A DNA stretch of 64,000 nt from Lepraria neglecta (Eukaryota > Ascomycota > Lecanoromycetes > Lecanorales > Stereocaulaceae). The notes under the pieces are model-generated. The model saw nothing but the letters and a program-made list of their open reading frames with translations, searched no databases and was not told the DNA's origin. The stretch spans positions 1,674,001-1,738,000 of the forward strand of contig CM065653.1 of the NCBI GenBank assembly GCA_033220425.1. Reading direction: 5' to 3'. The position numbers were made by a program, and so were the translations under genes. Of this stretch, positions 30,774 to 42,249 are shown one piece after another. The first letter of the stretch is position 1, and every line of letters begins with the position of its first letter.

Positions 30774-32430
30774 TCATTCTCGTTTCGCAAGCAACTTCGA
30801 CTTTTGCTTAATCTCTTCTTTCTTCTTCCCCTCCTTCTCCCTGGCTGATATCCTCTGCCCCTCCCAAGCCCAAACGCCCGCACTGCTAAAAACAACCGCC
30901 GCACCGGCAACCACGCCCGGCGGTAATGTATTCCCAAAAAGCCAAATACTAGCAAACAAAGATACCAGCTTTCTCACATTCAGCACAATCGATACCCCAA
31001 GAGCTGTCGTCCTCGCGCCGAGCAGATTGACGCCGCGGATACATGCGTATTGCGTTAACGCGTTGAGGGCGAGCGTGAGGACATGCTTAGGTATTGTAAT
31101 TCCTGGAGTACCTGGCATGGAGAGTATAGGCGGGAGTTGGAATTCCTGTCCGGGTTCTTTTGCTGCTGAGTTGTGAAGGAGGAGGGAGGGGCTGTTGATA
31201 AAGGGGGTGAGTAGAATTGGTGGCGAAGAAAGTAGTTGTTTGAATTGATACAAGAGAGAGGGAAAAAAGGGGAGGAAGAGCGGGACGGAGAGGAAGTGAC
31301 TGTAGAAGAGGTTCTCGTGCCAGTGGGAACCATATTTGGCATAGGTGAGCTGCGTGTAGAGTCCCATTATTGCGGAGAGGAGTTGAGCGATGAAGAGGAT
31401 GGAGAGGCCGGTTATGAATTGCGGGTCGATCGTGAGGATGGATGAGGAAGAGGTTTTGCCCTGGTAAAGAGATTAGCTGCGTCGTTCGGAAAGACATAGA
31501 TGGCGAGGGATGGAGGTGCCTTTGATTGGGCATCGGCCATTGCAGCCGTGACGATGCCGATTGTGAGCATTGCCACGCTAAATACTGTATGTCGGTCAAT
31601 TGACTGTCTAGAATCCTGTTCTAGAGGAGCAAAAACTCACCTTGCAGGCCTGTATACCGTTTCCCCCAAACATATCCAACAAGCATAGTCATCACGCTAC
31701 CACCACTGCGCAGTATAATATGCACTGGGACCGAGATATTATAGCCAAAAGCGAAGTTGTTCAGTAAATTGACAGCGAAGAAGATGAGTATATTCGGCAC
31801 CCATCGCGCCAGTGGGACGTTCGGCGGCTTGAGGAAGAAGGGCGGCCGATTGATAGAGAAGTGCGTGGGCCATGTGAAGAGCGCGACAACGGCAAATTGG
31901 ATGAAGGTTATGAGGAGGCCTAAGGGTTTGTGAGCAGGCTTCATTCTATCCAACGGCGAGGGAGAAGGGCGTACCGCTATCAGGTTCTTCTCTGGGCGGG
32001 AGGCCTCAGCGAATGTAGAGAAGTCATGCGTCGGTCCTGTGTACTCACTTGATAATTGACTCTAAAGCATAAACCTAGGGCGTGTCAGAACGGCAGACTC
32101 GACGCCCTACGCTGGCCATGTACGAACATTCGAGCAGCATCCTCCAAATATCAAGCTGGTCATAACCACAAAGCCCATATATTTCGGCACAGTCATATGA
32201 ACCATTGCTGCCCCAACGCCCATAGCTCTTGCAAACGTCCATGGCCTGTCAGGTTCTGCTGGCTTCTCTTCTTGGACATTGGTAGTCTTGGTACCAGGTG
32301 GAGTCAGGGTGCCATTAGAGGCTTGCTTAGTATTGCGTTGGCGAGGCCCTTTCGCCTCTGTGGATCTAGACATTGTGGAGTTAGGACCTATAAAATTGTG
32401 AGCTTGCTGAGGTCCATTGCGTTTGCCCAT
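30774..32430 (-). CDS. YEA4: UDP-N-acetylglucosamine transporter (YEA4/SLC35B type)
   Basis: Six exons on the minus strand, 32430-32128, 32074-32049 (26 nt), 31991-31975 (17 nt), 31919-31641, 31584-31496 and 31460-30774, give 466 aa. Phases are exact and the two micro-exons rebuild SNVYALESIIKEEPDSGLLI, a conserved region of the family. About ten membrane helices are visible, for example VVMTSLIFGGCC, LLITFIQFAVVALFTW, ILIFFAVNLLNNFAFGYN, GGSVMTMLVGYVWGKRYTGL, GLSILFIAQLLSAIMGLYTQ and GVVAGAAVVFSSAGVWAW. The tail is lysine-rich (KKKEEIKQKSKLLAKRE), consistent with ER retention. Yea4 carries UDP-GlcNAc into the ER for chitin and glycan synthesis; substrate is inferred. The fifth intron (31495-31461) would be only 35 nt and deserves care. 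An in-frame ATG at 32373 is an alternative start. Confidence 0.88.
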
Positions 32431-33170
32431 GGTGGGGGGAGTGCTGTGATGTAGTTGCTAGCTGTTGCTGGATTTGTAACGGGGTAACAAGTAGAATACC
32501 TACCGGTGTAACCCTTTCACGCGGCCGACCGCAACTTCCATATTACCAATAGGTAGCCATGAGGCAAGGGAAAAGCGCGTCAAGTTAATTGTAGTCCTTG
32601 GAAGTTGGAGGTCATGCAGGAAGTAGATCTCCACGGGTGGCTTGAGATTCCCGTCTAACAGGCGATCTTGGATCTGCCGGTTCCTGACTTCTGCATGTCC
32701 TATTTTAGCTGTGCGTCTGCAGCAAAGTCAATAGGGGTGAAGTCTATACGTAGACCCCTTGACTTGGATCAAGTAGGCATAGAGGATAGAATAGGAGCCC
32801 TTTTACTTTTCAAGTTAAGATGGTACTTGGATAATGCTCTATCTACGAAGTCCTATGATTCCACCACCACCGCAGCCATGGCCTCCAATGAATCATTACC
32901 ACGCTGAAAAGGTTAAGTATATGGGAATGCATCAGTCATTCCCACGAACGTTTCATCCATGCCATCGTCACGTATGCCTCAGAATGCCGCCTTCTAACCT
33001 GGGTGGTTCACGTTCGTGTCTATCAGTCCTGGGACTGTTCGTGCCTACCCGGTTGAAATGATGTTCAGTGGTTCATCCACTAGAAGGATGATGGCAGTGT
33101 ACGCAGTAATGAAGAAATAAGTCTCTCGGCACATGTGCTTCGAGACCGGCTGTATGAACGCGGTGGTTGC
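32431..33170. other. Intergenic region, PP2A B55 / YEA4-like
   Basis: 740 bp between tandem minus-strand genes, containing the YEA4-like promoter. The short plus-strand frames at 32668-32907 and 32834-33061 show no family features and are not called. Confidence 0.45.
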
Positions 33171-35078
33171 TTACAATGCCGAGAAAACGAAAAGCTGTAA
33201 CCAAGTCAATAACCAGTACACAACACAAAGATCGGGGAGAGAAACATACATTATTCGTCGCTGCAATCGCTATGCTGTCTTCAAATGGATGCCAGCTCAT
33301 GTGTAGAATCTTCTTGTTGAAATCAATCTGGTCTGCATCCGTCTCTTTCTTCATGCGCCCTCCTTGGCCTCCTGCTCCTGCAGCTGGGCTGCCAGCTCTG
33401 GAGTTCCCCTTCTTGCCCCCTGGTCCGTTGGTTGGGCTGGTTGACGTGTTGATTGGGGTTGGCACACCAATCTTCTTCTGCTTGAAAGCCGACTTGTCGG
33501 CTTGAAGAACAACTTCCGTTTCCCTCTCCGGATCTGAAGGATATATCATGAAGTTATTGTTGTAGCTACCGGTCATGACATTTTTAGCGTCACCAGAGAA
33601 AACGACCTCGAACTTGTCGAAAATACTGTCGTTCTCATAAGTATCGCAAAGCCGAGGTCGCAGGTGCTCGTGTATGGGTATCGTCTTGACAGGCGTCCGC
33701 TCCATGTTAACATCCCAGATCTTGACCGTCAAGTAGTCGCGTGAGAGTATGTATCGGCCATCGTAGGAGAATCGTACGTCGGAGATGGAAGAGATGATCT
33801 CGGAGAAGAATGAACGCGCTGAAGGGTCTTCTTCTTGTTCGAATTCTGCATAGTTGCACATTAGCCTCAGTGTCGTGCAAGTATCAAAGGGAGGAGCTCA
33901 CGCTTAGCGTGTTGATCACAAAGGGCATTCTCTCGCATGTCTGCCAGCTTGATCGTGCCTTTGGAGCTCGCATACATAAACCAGTTGCAGCTTTGGGGGT
34001 GGAACTCAGCAGCGGTGACGACCTCGGTCAACTCCTCCATGTTCGTTGGTTTTATGTCGACAATGTTGAAGCTTTGGTCTTGGATGTTGAGGTTCCATAG
34101 ATTTATCCGGAGATCGTCACTGCTGATGAAGGTTTCCCCGTCGCTGTTGACGGAGATGCTGTTGATATGATAGGCGTGGGCGTTGGCATAATTTCGACGA
34201 GGGACGGCGGCCACAACGGTATCATGATGTGTTAGTCGTGGTAGTTTGAGTTGTGAAGCATCCTTGAAATGGACGTTAGGATTCGGTCGGGGGGGTCCTC
34301 CGCCGCCGCCAAGTGCACCACCAGGTGTGAGATCGTGGGATAGATTATTCTCCGCGACGACTTTCAGTGATTTCTCGAAGACCTTCCACAGCTTTATCGT
34401 CTTGTCGTTTGTTGAGAGCAGGTAGTGTGATGCATTCTGCCTCCGGCACCACTTGATCTTGTTGATTTTTTCTTCTATCTCGAGAGACTTGAGGTAGTCG
34501 AATTCGGGTTCGTGGGATTGGAACTCCGTGTGGAATTTGTACTCGCAAGTTTTCTTCTGCCAATGGTCAGCCCTCAAAGTCCGGATATGCGCAACCCTTA
34601 GAAGCTTTCCAGTGCAGGAGATCACCAACCGACTCATTTCTCTCGAACAATACCACCCGGCCTCCCTTGTCACCAGTGGCCAGATAGTTTCCGGTGTGAT
34701 CGAACTCAACAGTGGATATAATGTCCGCTAATGTTGGCACACCATGTCAGTAGTCTGCAGTTGAGATTTTGAGAGAGAAACACTAACCTTCTGTGATATC
34801 CTCGACATCGCCCTTGTCACCAAAACACCTAGATTCTCAATTTAGCCAGCGCCCCAACTCTGGGTTATGGGTCCATCAAGAGAGATGTCCTTCCCTTCAA
34901 GCAAGGGATACTCTATGGTTATAGGAATGTCGTGTTCCTGTAGTGACCGGACGCGTTGTAGAAAGTGAGGGAAGCTCCCCACTTCGACGCCCAGTGCTTC
35001 ACTTCGTTTGACACAGGGAAATGAGACTTACTGGGTGAATTTCCAGGTTGGCTGGGAGGGCTCTTCGGGAGCTACCAT
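33171..35078 (-). CDS. cdc55: PP2A regulatory subunit B55 (Cdc55-type WD40 protein)
   Basis: Six exons, 35078-35032, 34828-34788, 34727-34630, 34556-33902, 33845-33250 and 33194-33171, give 486 aa. The start [20 protein letters not shown] leads into [20 protein letters not shown], the first WD repeat. Later blocks include [98 protein letters not shown] and [20 protein letters not shown]. The last exon adds only LFVFSAL. This is a seven-bladed propeller of B55 type, which directs PP2A to substrates in mitosis, morphogenesis and stress. A Gly/Ser/Pro-rich insert at about residues 410-440 is typical for filamentous fungi. Identification is confident. Confidence 0.96.
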
Positions 35079-35968
35079 CTTCACTATTCTTCTTCACAAT
35101 ATCACCGCAGCTGTTATTCTTGCCGCTAGCTCCTCCAGCGCTGTGATTACCGGCTTATGTCACTTGAGCAGTGTGTTGATCCCAGGATATGACTGTGTGT
35201 TTGTGGTTTCGGAGCTTGTGCAGGCAGCGAGTAATGGATGGTCAGGAACGTGATGTAGATATATCGAGGCAAACGACCAGCGCGTGAACGGAGTGTTGAT
35301 TAGGCGGAAGCTGAGATCGATGGTTGCACTGTACAAAACTTCCTCGGGTAGATAGTGATGCAGCATTAGATTCCCAGCTCAGTCCATGCGTATTTGGAAG
35401 TGAGAATGGTAAGCAAGAATACGAGGTTGTCGAAAGGTACGGGAACGATGGCGCCAAGACTTTCGAGCTCCACAAATGCGCCTCTTAGATAATGCGTCAC
35501 TGTGCAGAGCCTCCTTCCCTTTCCAACACCACCCATCTTCATGTTTCACAATTTACAATTCTTTCTACTCCTCAGCCTCTGGTACTAGCGTACGACTTGT
35601 TTCCTAGGAAAATCTCCGCATGTTTTCCCATACGTGTACCCTTACACACCGCAATTTTGCATGGTTACAGTCCATACAAGGCCAAGGCCTTTGCTACGCT
35701 ATTTCATAGCCGTGGAGAATGGTATGGTTAAGCCCGCATTTGAGCCCAATACATCCATAGAGATCCGGAAAGAGATTTCTGGGGACACAATTTCAGCCTG
35801 GACTACCGGAACAGAGGCCCTATGTTTGTTTGCGCCATCCAAGCATCATTTTTTTAAACCTGCTGCATGATCTTAAGGGCTGCAGCTTGGCAATCTATAA
35901 TCCTTCTTCGTCCGTGACTTTATTTCCACAATCTCATAGACGAGCAGGTTGGAGAACAGGAGGTCGTT
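35079..35968. other. Divergent intergenic region, PP2A B55 / unknown protein
   Basis: 890 bp between divergent start codons. It is CT-rich on the plus strand after 35500. No coding frame with protein-like features was found. It probably holds both promoters and a long leader for one of the genes. Confidence 0.45.
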
Positions 35969-36976
35969 ATGAGTCAAAGGGGGAAGAACAAAGAGGCAGA
36001 GCTAGCTCAGGATCCCGGATCTAGCTCGAACGCGGAAGGCACATCATCGTTTGCTGGAAGAATTGGAGCCTCTGCTTCTGGCCTATTACAAAGCTCCTTC
36101 GGAAATCAATCACCAGGTGCTTTTACTGGAAGTTTAGCCTCGTTGACCGCGGACACAGCCAAAGGCGGGCCTTCCAACTCCCCGGGCACGGGTGAAACTT
36201 CTTCATCGTCACAGGCTGCCTCATACCGAGGGGATGACGATGCTCCAGGTCGGTCGCTGGCCGGCGAGTCATTCCGATCAGGACAAGGCAGAGGCGGCGT
36301 CAGCGCAGACTGCGGTCAGGCTGCGTTCAATGAATTCGCTGCAAGCCCTCAAGCGCTCCAGCCGGATCTCGAGCCCACACAGAAGCCTACTGCGTCAAGC
36401 GGGTGGCTGCCTATCCAATCATTTGCAACCTCAGATCAGAATAAGGACCCTATCGATACGTGGAGGGTCTCAGCTCGGAATGAAGAGCAGCCGACCAGCG
36501 GCAATGACGGCGCCGCAGTCGTTGCCTTGCTCTCTGATCCTACAGTCAATGTTGAAGAGGAGCCGACCAATTCTTGGGCCGCTGAGGCTACCACCAGGGA
36601 CCATGACAAGCTTGGAGACCCCAGAATAGAGCAACGGCCACGCAAGTCTGTAGATCCCTTAGCACCAGTGAGCCCCCTGGATCTCATGCCTGACTTCAAT
36701 TCGTCATGGGACTCGATGCAGGCGTCCAACGCTTTCCAGAATTCAACCTCGTATGAAGGACAGCGCTTCTCTGACCCATCTTTCGGCGACATCCAACCAT
36801 GGGTAGATATACTGAACAGATATCACAATGACGTGTGGGGAGACATGCTGCCTCTGGTACAAGAGGCTCGCGAAGAGGTCAAAGCAGCAGAAGCCAGTCC
36901 CGAAGGCGCTCTTCAAGACCGTCCAGCACTTCGAAGGCTGGGAATGCTTTTGAAGCACCTCAATCAGCCGATATGA
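35969..36976 (+). CDS. Uncharacterised Ser/Gly-rich protein
   Basis: An intron-free frame of 335 aa. I do not recognise the family. The N-terminal two-thirds are low-complexity, rich in Ser, Gly, Ala and Gln, and likely disordered; short patches such as CGQAAFNEFAASPQAL and NSWAAEATTRDHDKL may be binding motifs. The C-terminal 70 residues look folded and helical (QPWVDILNRYHNDVWGDMLP, then LVQEAREEVKAAEASPE and RPALRRLGMLLKHLNQ) and are probably the conserved part. There is no signal peptide or membrane segment. The ATG at 35969 is the first in frame. Overlapping frames on both strands are shadows of this composition. Confidence 0.7.
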   Translation: MSQRGKNKEAELAQDPGSSSNAEGTSSFAGRIGASASGLLQSSFGNQSPGAFTGSLASLTADTAKGGPSNSPGTGETSSSSQAASYRGDDDAPGRSLAGESFRSGQGRGGVSADCGQAAFNEFAASPQALQPDLEPTQKPTASSGWLPIQSFATSDQNKDPIDTWRVSARNEEQPTSGNDGAAVVALLSDPTVNVEEEPTNSWAAEATTRDHDKLGDPRIEQRPRKSVDPLAPVSPLDLMPDFNSSWDSMQASNAFQNSTSYEGQRFSDPSFGDIQPWVDILNRYHNDVWGDMLPLVQEAREEVKAAEASPEGALQDRPALRRLGMLLKHLNQPI

Positions 36977-37821
36977 TGCCACAACATGCTAGAAGAAATG
37001 ACGATGCAGCTAGATGGGCCTTGCGAGCCTACAATACGTCACGTCCAGACGATGGAACGGCAAATTGCACATGGCCAGAATCGTCTTCCGACAATGAGCG
37101 TCCCCATCCATTGGCTCTTGGTGCAGTGCATGTGATATCTGGACTTGAAAACGTCAACCCCACGATGAGATGAGATTGGAAAGATTTGAGTGAGTATTCA
37201 ACATAACGCGCTAGACCCAAAAAAGGTTCCTTTGACTGTCCATATCGGACGTCGTCGATGTTTTTCTGCTCCAGGACCCAGGAAAACAGAGAGCTTTTGC
37301 TCAAGATGATTACAGAGCCGTGAATATTCTACTTGGGCAGAGCTGGGAGCAGATGATTTCTTCCTGGAGAGGAGCAGGGAACTGGATCTTTCCAGCCCTT
37401 CGAACTAAAACGAAAAGAAAATTTTGATCAAGAAAAGCAACACCTCAAGGCAATTGGACTCAAGAGCCACCAAAAGTCACAACTTCAAAAGTCAAAGCCA
37501 GTGTTGCCAATGCCAATGCGAATGCGAATGCTTATGCCAGGATGCTTACATCTCAGCATCAGCTATCAACGCTACGCTCTTACCACCCCCAAACCTATGC
37601 TTTCCGCTCATTAGATCCGAAACTTGCAACTTGAAAAGACAGATCCCTCATTCTCACGACTTATGCTCTATCCTGTCACAATTTTCATAACCGCAAATCC
37701 AAATGGTCACGCATTACTTGACCATCTAGCCCATCTCGCACCGCAGTCTACCCTTGTCCGGCTCACCCACCCCCGTCCATCTCTCATCCTTCTTCAACCT
37801 GCCTCTCAAACTCTCAATCCT
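36977..37821. other. Convergent intergenic region between two unknown genes
   Basis: 845 bp between two converging 3' ends. It contains a short array of AATGCG/AATGCC hexamers (37507-37538). No gene is supported. Confidence 0.45.
37507..37538. repeat. AATGC(G/C) hexamer microsatellite
   Basis: About five imperfect tandem hexamers (CCAATG, CCAATG, CGAATG, CGAATG, CTTATG). A simple repeat in the 3' region of two convergent genes. Confidence 0.8.
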
Positions 37822-38976
37822 TCAATTCGGTTTACAAGCCCCCATCCCCTTCTTCATCCCCAAAGCGGCCCCAATAGCAAACATCAACCACCACCCCACA
37901 AAACTCACCAGAACCCATTTCCACCACGCCGCACCACACCACCTGCCCCACTTCCCTATTCTCGTCCTCTTCCACTCCCCTAGCGCTTCTTCATCCCTTG
38001 GATCGTCGATCGACATCTCTCCGGGAGTACTCGAAGTCGTCCGCACATGTCTATCCCTCGAATCGCCAAGTGATACCTCCCCAGCACTGTTGAGAGTTAT
38101 CTCCTCCAAGGAAGGAGGGGGAAACGGTAGTGTAAGTGGTAGCGTACGTATAGCCTCACGATTATTATCGAGCCTTTGACCAAAACGGATGTCGGTAAAT
38201 CGTGCATGCATCTCGGCTGGCGCTAGAGTGAACGCGCGACGTGACCGGTCCCAGTGAAGGACTTCACGAACTTGCTCACGAACGCGTTGCAGTCTCTCGG
38301 CTCTGCTGTTGGCAGCAGTGTATGTGGGAGGCGAAGTTTGAACTGGCGTGGGCTCCTCTGGTATATCCGTGAGAGTTCGCAACGGTGTAGTGAATGGATT
38401 CGTGGTCGCACTGTTCGAGGGAGTCGTATCTGCCTGCTTGGCTGGTACTGCTCGAAGTAGACCTTCCGCCGGTAGTCGATACGTCCTCTCCCCTTCCCCA
38501 CTCTCCTCCTCCTCCTCCCCTGCTTCGAACGAAGTCTGCGAGGAAGGCAACGACGCAGCGGATGCCAGGGAAGCGTTAATTAGCTCGGTTAACCTTCCCG
38601 GTCGTCCTGGTGTTATTAAAGTGGTCCACAAGTCGGCATCAAACCGTGCATCTGCCTCCCACCATAATCTCTCGACTTGATTCCTACTCTCTTTCAATAT
38701 CCTATCCAAGTCCTCCTCCTCAGACGAGGACAAAGATGACGCTCTGGACGCTTGAGACAGAGGCGAGGGTTCACGCGGCATGTAGTCGTGTGCTGCTCTG
38801 TCTGTTCTTGTGGGTCGCTCGTCTGAGGAGCGAGGCATGCCAAACGACTCTTGGGGTAGTCTTCTGCGCTGTAGAGATGTGCGTGAGGGTTGTGTTGGTG
38901 GTTTTTCGCTGGGGAGGCTCCAGTAGAAGGGGTTTGAACGATGGTGGTCGTCCTCCCAGGGGAGTTGAGTTGGCAT
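37822..38976 (-). CDS. Uncharacterised protein with one C-terminal membrane helix
   Basis: A single frame of 384 aa. I do not recognise the family. The N-terminus (MPTQLPWEDDHHRSNPFYWS) and much of the first 120 residues are polar and Ser/Arg-rich. A conserved-looking helical segment follows (LDRILKESRNQVERLWWEAD and ARFDADLWTTLITPGRPG, residues about 92-130), then an acidic EEEEESGEGE patch. The C-terminus has a tryptophan-rich hydrophobic helix (WWKWVLVSFVGWWLMFAIGA) only about 15 residues from the end, so this looks like a tail-anchored membrane protein facing the cytosol. The membrane is unknown (outer mitochondrial, ER or peroxisomal). Confidence 0.75.
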   Translation of the reverse strand: MPTQLPWEDDHHRSNPFYWSLPSEKPPTQPSRTSLQRRRLPQESFGMPRSSDERPTRTDRAAHDYMPREPSPLSQASRASSLSSSEEEDLDRILKESRNQVERLWWEADARFDADLWTTLITPGRPGRLTELINASLASAASLPSSQTSFEAGEEEEESGEGERTYRLPAEGLLRAVPAKQADTTPSNSATTNPFTTPLRTLTDIPEEPTPVQTSPPTYTAANSRAERLQRVREQVREVLHWDRSRRAFTLAPAEMHARFTDIRFGQRLDNNREAIRTLPLTLPFPPPSLEEITLNSAGEVSLGDSRDRHVRTTSSTPGEMSIDDPRDEEALGEWKRTRIGKWGRWCGAAWWKWVLVSFVGWWLMFAIGAALGMKKGMGACKPN

Positions 38977-39770
38977 GGTTGTGGGTGTGGGTGTGGAGGT
39001 TAGGGAAGGAGGCTAAGGCTATGAGGTGTGAGGTTTGAGGGGAGATAGGAGCAGAAGAAGCGACGGAGTTGTTGGGTAAGCGAGCTTGAAGAAGTTGTGA
39101 AGGAAGAACATGGTGCTTCAAGGTATTTCTATCTTGCAACTCATCTTCTAGTCCTCTCTGGACAGCAGAAGCAAGACAATCAGATCCGAGACATGGGGAC
39201 ACGCATAAAAAGCACAAAGCACACCTCTCCTGAACAGCGAACGCAGTCCTTTATATCTCAAGTATGCATGAAATGCATGAATCCCAGATCTAGGAGCCTG
39301 GAAAGGGATGTTTGCATATGTATGTCTTCAATTCTTCCATGAATGCCTAAGTAAGGGTGTTTCATTTCCATACACACCATCTTCCAAGAACAAAGAAAGC
39401 TCCAGCACTTGAGCTATCATGTTCTGTTCCCTTCCCTGCCGACTTTCAATGCCTTCCCTTAAATCATCCTCTAAAAACATGCAATTAAACGAGAGGACAG
39501 ACGCCTCAAGAGAAAGAACAGCGTCTCTCATAGACGCAACTAAGAAGCCCCAAATTGCCCGTGTACGCGTGTCCTAAGAGCCATCGTGCGAAAACAGCAA
39601 AACGCCCGCTTCCCAATTTGTATCATCAAAGAGTATGCTCGCTGTTGAACTAAAAGAGCCAAATATATGCTCGAAGCGCAAGAAATGAACGACCCAATGA
39701 CCTTGAGCGAAGTTCAAAAAATCAAGCACCCACAATGCAATGTTCCCCCAGATGACCGCGAAAATTGGAC
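38977..39770. other. Intergenic region between two unknown minus-strand genes
   Basis: 794 bp. A GGGTGTGGGTGTGGAGG tract lies at about 38982. The region contains the promoter of the tail-anchored protein gene. Nothing else is supported. Confidence 0.45.
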
Positions 39771-41711
39771 TCATATAGCCCAACTCCCCTTCCGAGCCCT
39801 AGCACCCCACCCACCCTCCACATCCTCAAAAGCCCCCATCTCAGGCTGCTGTCTCCCCCACTCCCTCACATAAAGCCTCAGCGCGCACCACCGCTCACAC
39901 TTCGTATCTCCATCCATAACGTCTCTGCAATCGGCCCCTGTCCCCTCCGGCGCCCCAACGTAGCCTTTCGCATTACATTTGTCGTCATCTTTCCTCAGGT
40001 CATCCATGGGCACTTTTGTAATCTTGCTGAGCTCAGGATCGAATTTACGTGCGAGGGATGGGTACCCAAGGGAGAGGTAGTTGTAGACTTGTGTGACGAA
40101 GGTGTCGCCGAGTTCTTGCTCTATGGAGCGTTCGCGGCGGATGACGCCGTCTAGTCGCGTGCACGCTTCTTGGGAATTGGCTGGGGAGGGAGGTAATTGG
40201 GTATTTCTGTAACCGCCCGTAGGTTCGAAGGGATCGTTGCGTTCGACTGCAGGAGTGAGAAGGCCTGTTTGCGTTGGTCTGGGCACAGCAAGAGCGTCTT
40301 GGTTTGCACCATTGCAGACACCATTCCATAAGCCGCTTTTTGAATTTTGACGACTGGCGCCACCGCCGGGCGTCCAGAGGCCGGTGTGCTGACGGGATTG
40401 TGTATCTGTAGATTTACTCTTGCCAGGGTATTGGTGCACGTCGAGGCGGGTGAGTTGCGGCGAGAGGCATTTGGGGAACTTGAGATTCTCGCCTGCCATG
40501 GGTGGATTTGCGGCATTCCGCATTGGCTTCATCTCGTTATCTTTCTGCCACCCTATAATTTCCTTAGGCGGAGAAGCAGGAGCACCAGCAACGCCCAATT
40601 CTGCGGCTTTCTGTGCGCCCTTGGCCTGTTGAAGAGCCGATCGTGTTGAACGCCGCCGACCGAGCTCTGATGGTGGCTGGGCCCATTGATCTCTCTTCTG
40701 ATCCTCCAACTTCTCTTGATGCTTCCGCATCTCAGCCAAGCCGAAGCCCGCATCTGAGTCTCTGTGCCTGTAGCCAGCAGGTTTTCGGTCAGCCACCCCC
40801 TCTGCAGGACCGCCCACCTGAAGGTTACCCACGCCCACCTCAACATCCGATTCCTCGGAGTCTCGGTCGATAGCGTAGTGATCCACTGGCTCATGCATAT
40901 GCTCATTAGGGTATGCAGCCATAGCCTGCTCCCTCAATTGCTTCTCTGCTGTCTTGGCTGCTAATTGAAGCAGATATCCTGACCATTGAGCATCTTCGCT
41001 CCGTGTTGGGGCACCGCTTTTCCGCTTTTTCTTCTTTTTTTTGCTGGTGGGTTCTGTTTGATCTGAGTCGCCGGAGGGCGAGGTGGATAGGGAGGGTACG
41101 CTCGAGTCATTTGACTCTTCTGTTTCAGATTGTGATGTGATGGCCGGGAGATCCGGTACGCGGAACGAATGCCTTCGTTCTGTCTTCTCGGCCAACTTCG
41201 AAGACGAGAATTTGGACTCGGGAACTTGAGGTATGGAATCCGAGCTGACGATGGGTGAATTGTCTGGAGGAATTGGTGTTGCAGTGGGTCGGAGTTGTCT
41301 CATGTGTCGAGGGAGATGATCTTGGGGGCCGGGTGTGTAGTCTGTCTTGTCTGTAGGCGTAACACAAGGTGTTGTATCTGTACTCTTTCGTCTTCGCCGT
41401 GACGTCTCAATCATCTGCGGAGCGAACTTCCGGGGGGTTGGCGACGGCGAATTGGAGTCCATTGGCTGCGGTGATGTGTTTTGGCTTGACGTAATCGCCT
41501 TCAGGGTATGATTATGCGACATTTCGGCCGTGGCCGGGGGCTTGGAATGCGTGGTGCTCGTCTCTACCGGTTGAGGGAGCTCCTCGCGTGGCTTTATTCC
41601 AGTTGCATCCGAGGGGCGATCTTTTCTGGGAGACGCTCGGTTGCTTCGTGTCGTTTCTTCTATGGGCTGAGGTAAGAACCTTCGAGGCGACGGCGGGGAA
41701 TGGGGGGCCAT
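39771..41711 (-). CDS. Uncharacterised protein with conserved C-terminal domain
   Basis: A single frame of 646 aa. The first 380 residues are Pro/Ser/Thr-rich and disordered, with a strong basic nuclear-localisation-type cluster at about residue 224 (SKKKKKKRKSG). The C-terminal part looks folded. It includes KFPKCLSPQLTRLDVHQYPG, TFVTQVYNYLSLGYPSLARK, FDPELSKITKVPMDDLRKDD and RWCALRLYVREWGRQQPEMG at about residues 415-630, with several cysteines and tryptophans. I recognise no named domain. The composition and basic cluster suggest a nuclear protein. The ATG at 41711 is the first in frame. No introns are required. Confidence 0.75.
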   Translation of the reverse strand: MAPHSPPSPRRFLPQPIEETTRSNRASPRKDRPSDATGIKPREELPQPVETSTTHSKPPATAEMSHNHTLKAITSSQNTSPQPMDSNSPSPTPRKFAPQMIETSRRRRKSTDTTPCVTPTDKTDYTPGPQDHLPRHMRQLRPTATPIPPDNSPIVSSDSIPQVPESKFSSSKLAEKTERRHSFRVPDLPAITSQSETEESNDSSVPSLSTSPSGDSDQTEPTSKKKKKKRKSGAPTRSEDAQWSGYLLQLAAKTAEKQLREQAMAAYPNEHMHEPVDHYAIDRDSEESDVEVGVGNLQVGGPAEGVADRKPAGYRHRDSDAGFGLAEMRKHQEKLEDQKRDQWAQPPSELGRRRSTRSALQQAKGAQKAAELGVAGAPASPPKEIIGWQKDNEMKPMRNAANPPMAGENLKFPKCLSPQLTRLDVHQYPGKSKSTDTQSRQHTGLWTPGGGASRQNSKSGLWNGVCNGANQDALAVPRPTQTGLLTPAVERNDPFEPTGGYRNTQLPPSPANSQEACTRLDGVIRRERSIEQELGDTFVTQVYNYLSLGYPSLARKFDPELSKITKVPMDDLRKDDDKCNAKGYVGAPEGTGADCRDVMDGDTKCERWCALRLYVREWGRQQPEMGAFEDVEGGWGARARKGSWAI

Positions 41712-42249
41712 GTTTTGCTAAGGCACCCTTCACTTCTTGGAATAGAGGTTGAGGAGTGAAGGGTCGAAGTGGATTTGTCAACGATAAAATTAGAGATCGA
41801 TAATCAAGGTAATCAAGCAGTGACATTCGTACCTAATTGCCATGGTGGGCCATGGTACGAAGTGACATGACGGAAGGTGCCCCTGTGATTGGCTTTCGGC
41901 AGCGAGGACCCCCACCAAGCTTAGCGATGTTAGCCAATCCTTCCTAATCGGGACTTAAGGAAATCCGGGGTAAGCTCGTTTTAGTGTACCGATGCATTTC
42001 TAGGTATGTAATCGGAGAATTGTGAAGGTCTTCTGGTCACATTCTGCATTATGCATTGTAAGGAACGTGCAGGAGGACAATTCCTTCTAGTCGTTACAGC
42101 CGAGTATAAAGAGCATAAGACAAAACAATGCCATAGCTAGACCCATATGATTTTCTAACATTCTCTTCGTCCCTTTTGTGCAAAATCAATCATACAGAAT
42201 GCCGCTATCCAAAACACAGGAAAACATTAAATGATTGCATAAATGGGTA
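41712..42249. other. Intergenic region between unknown gene and C2H2 gene
   Basis: 538 bp between tandem minus-strand genes, moderately AT-rich near 42120-42240. It contains the promoter of the preceding gene and the 3' end of the C2H2 gene. No other feature is seen. Confidence 0.45.
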
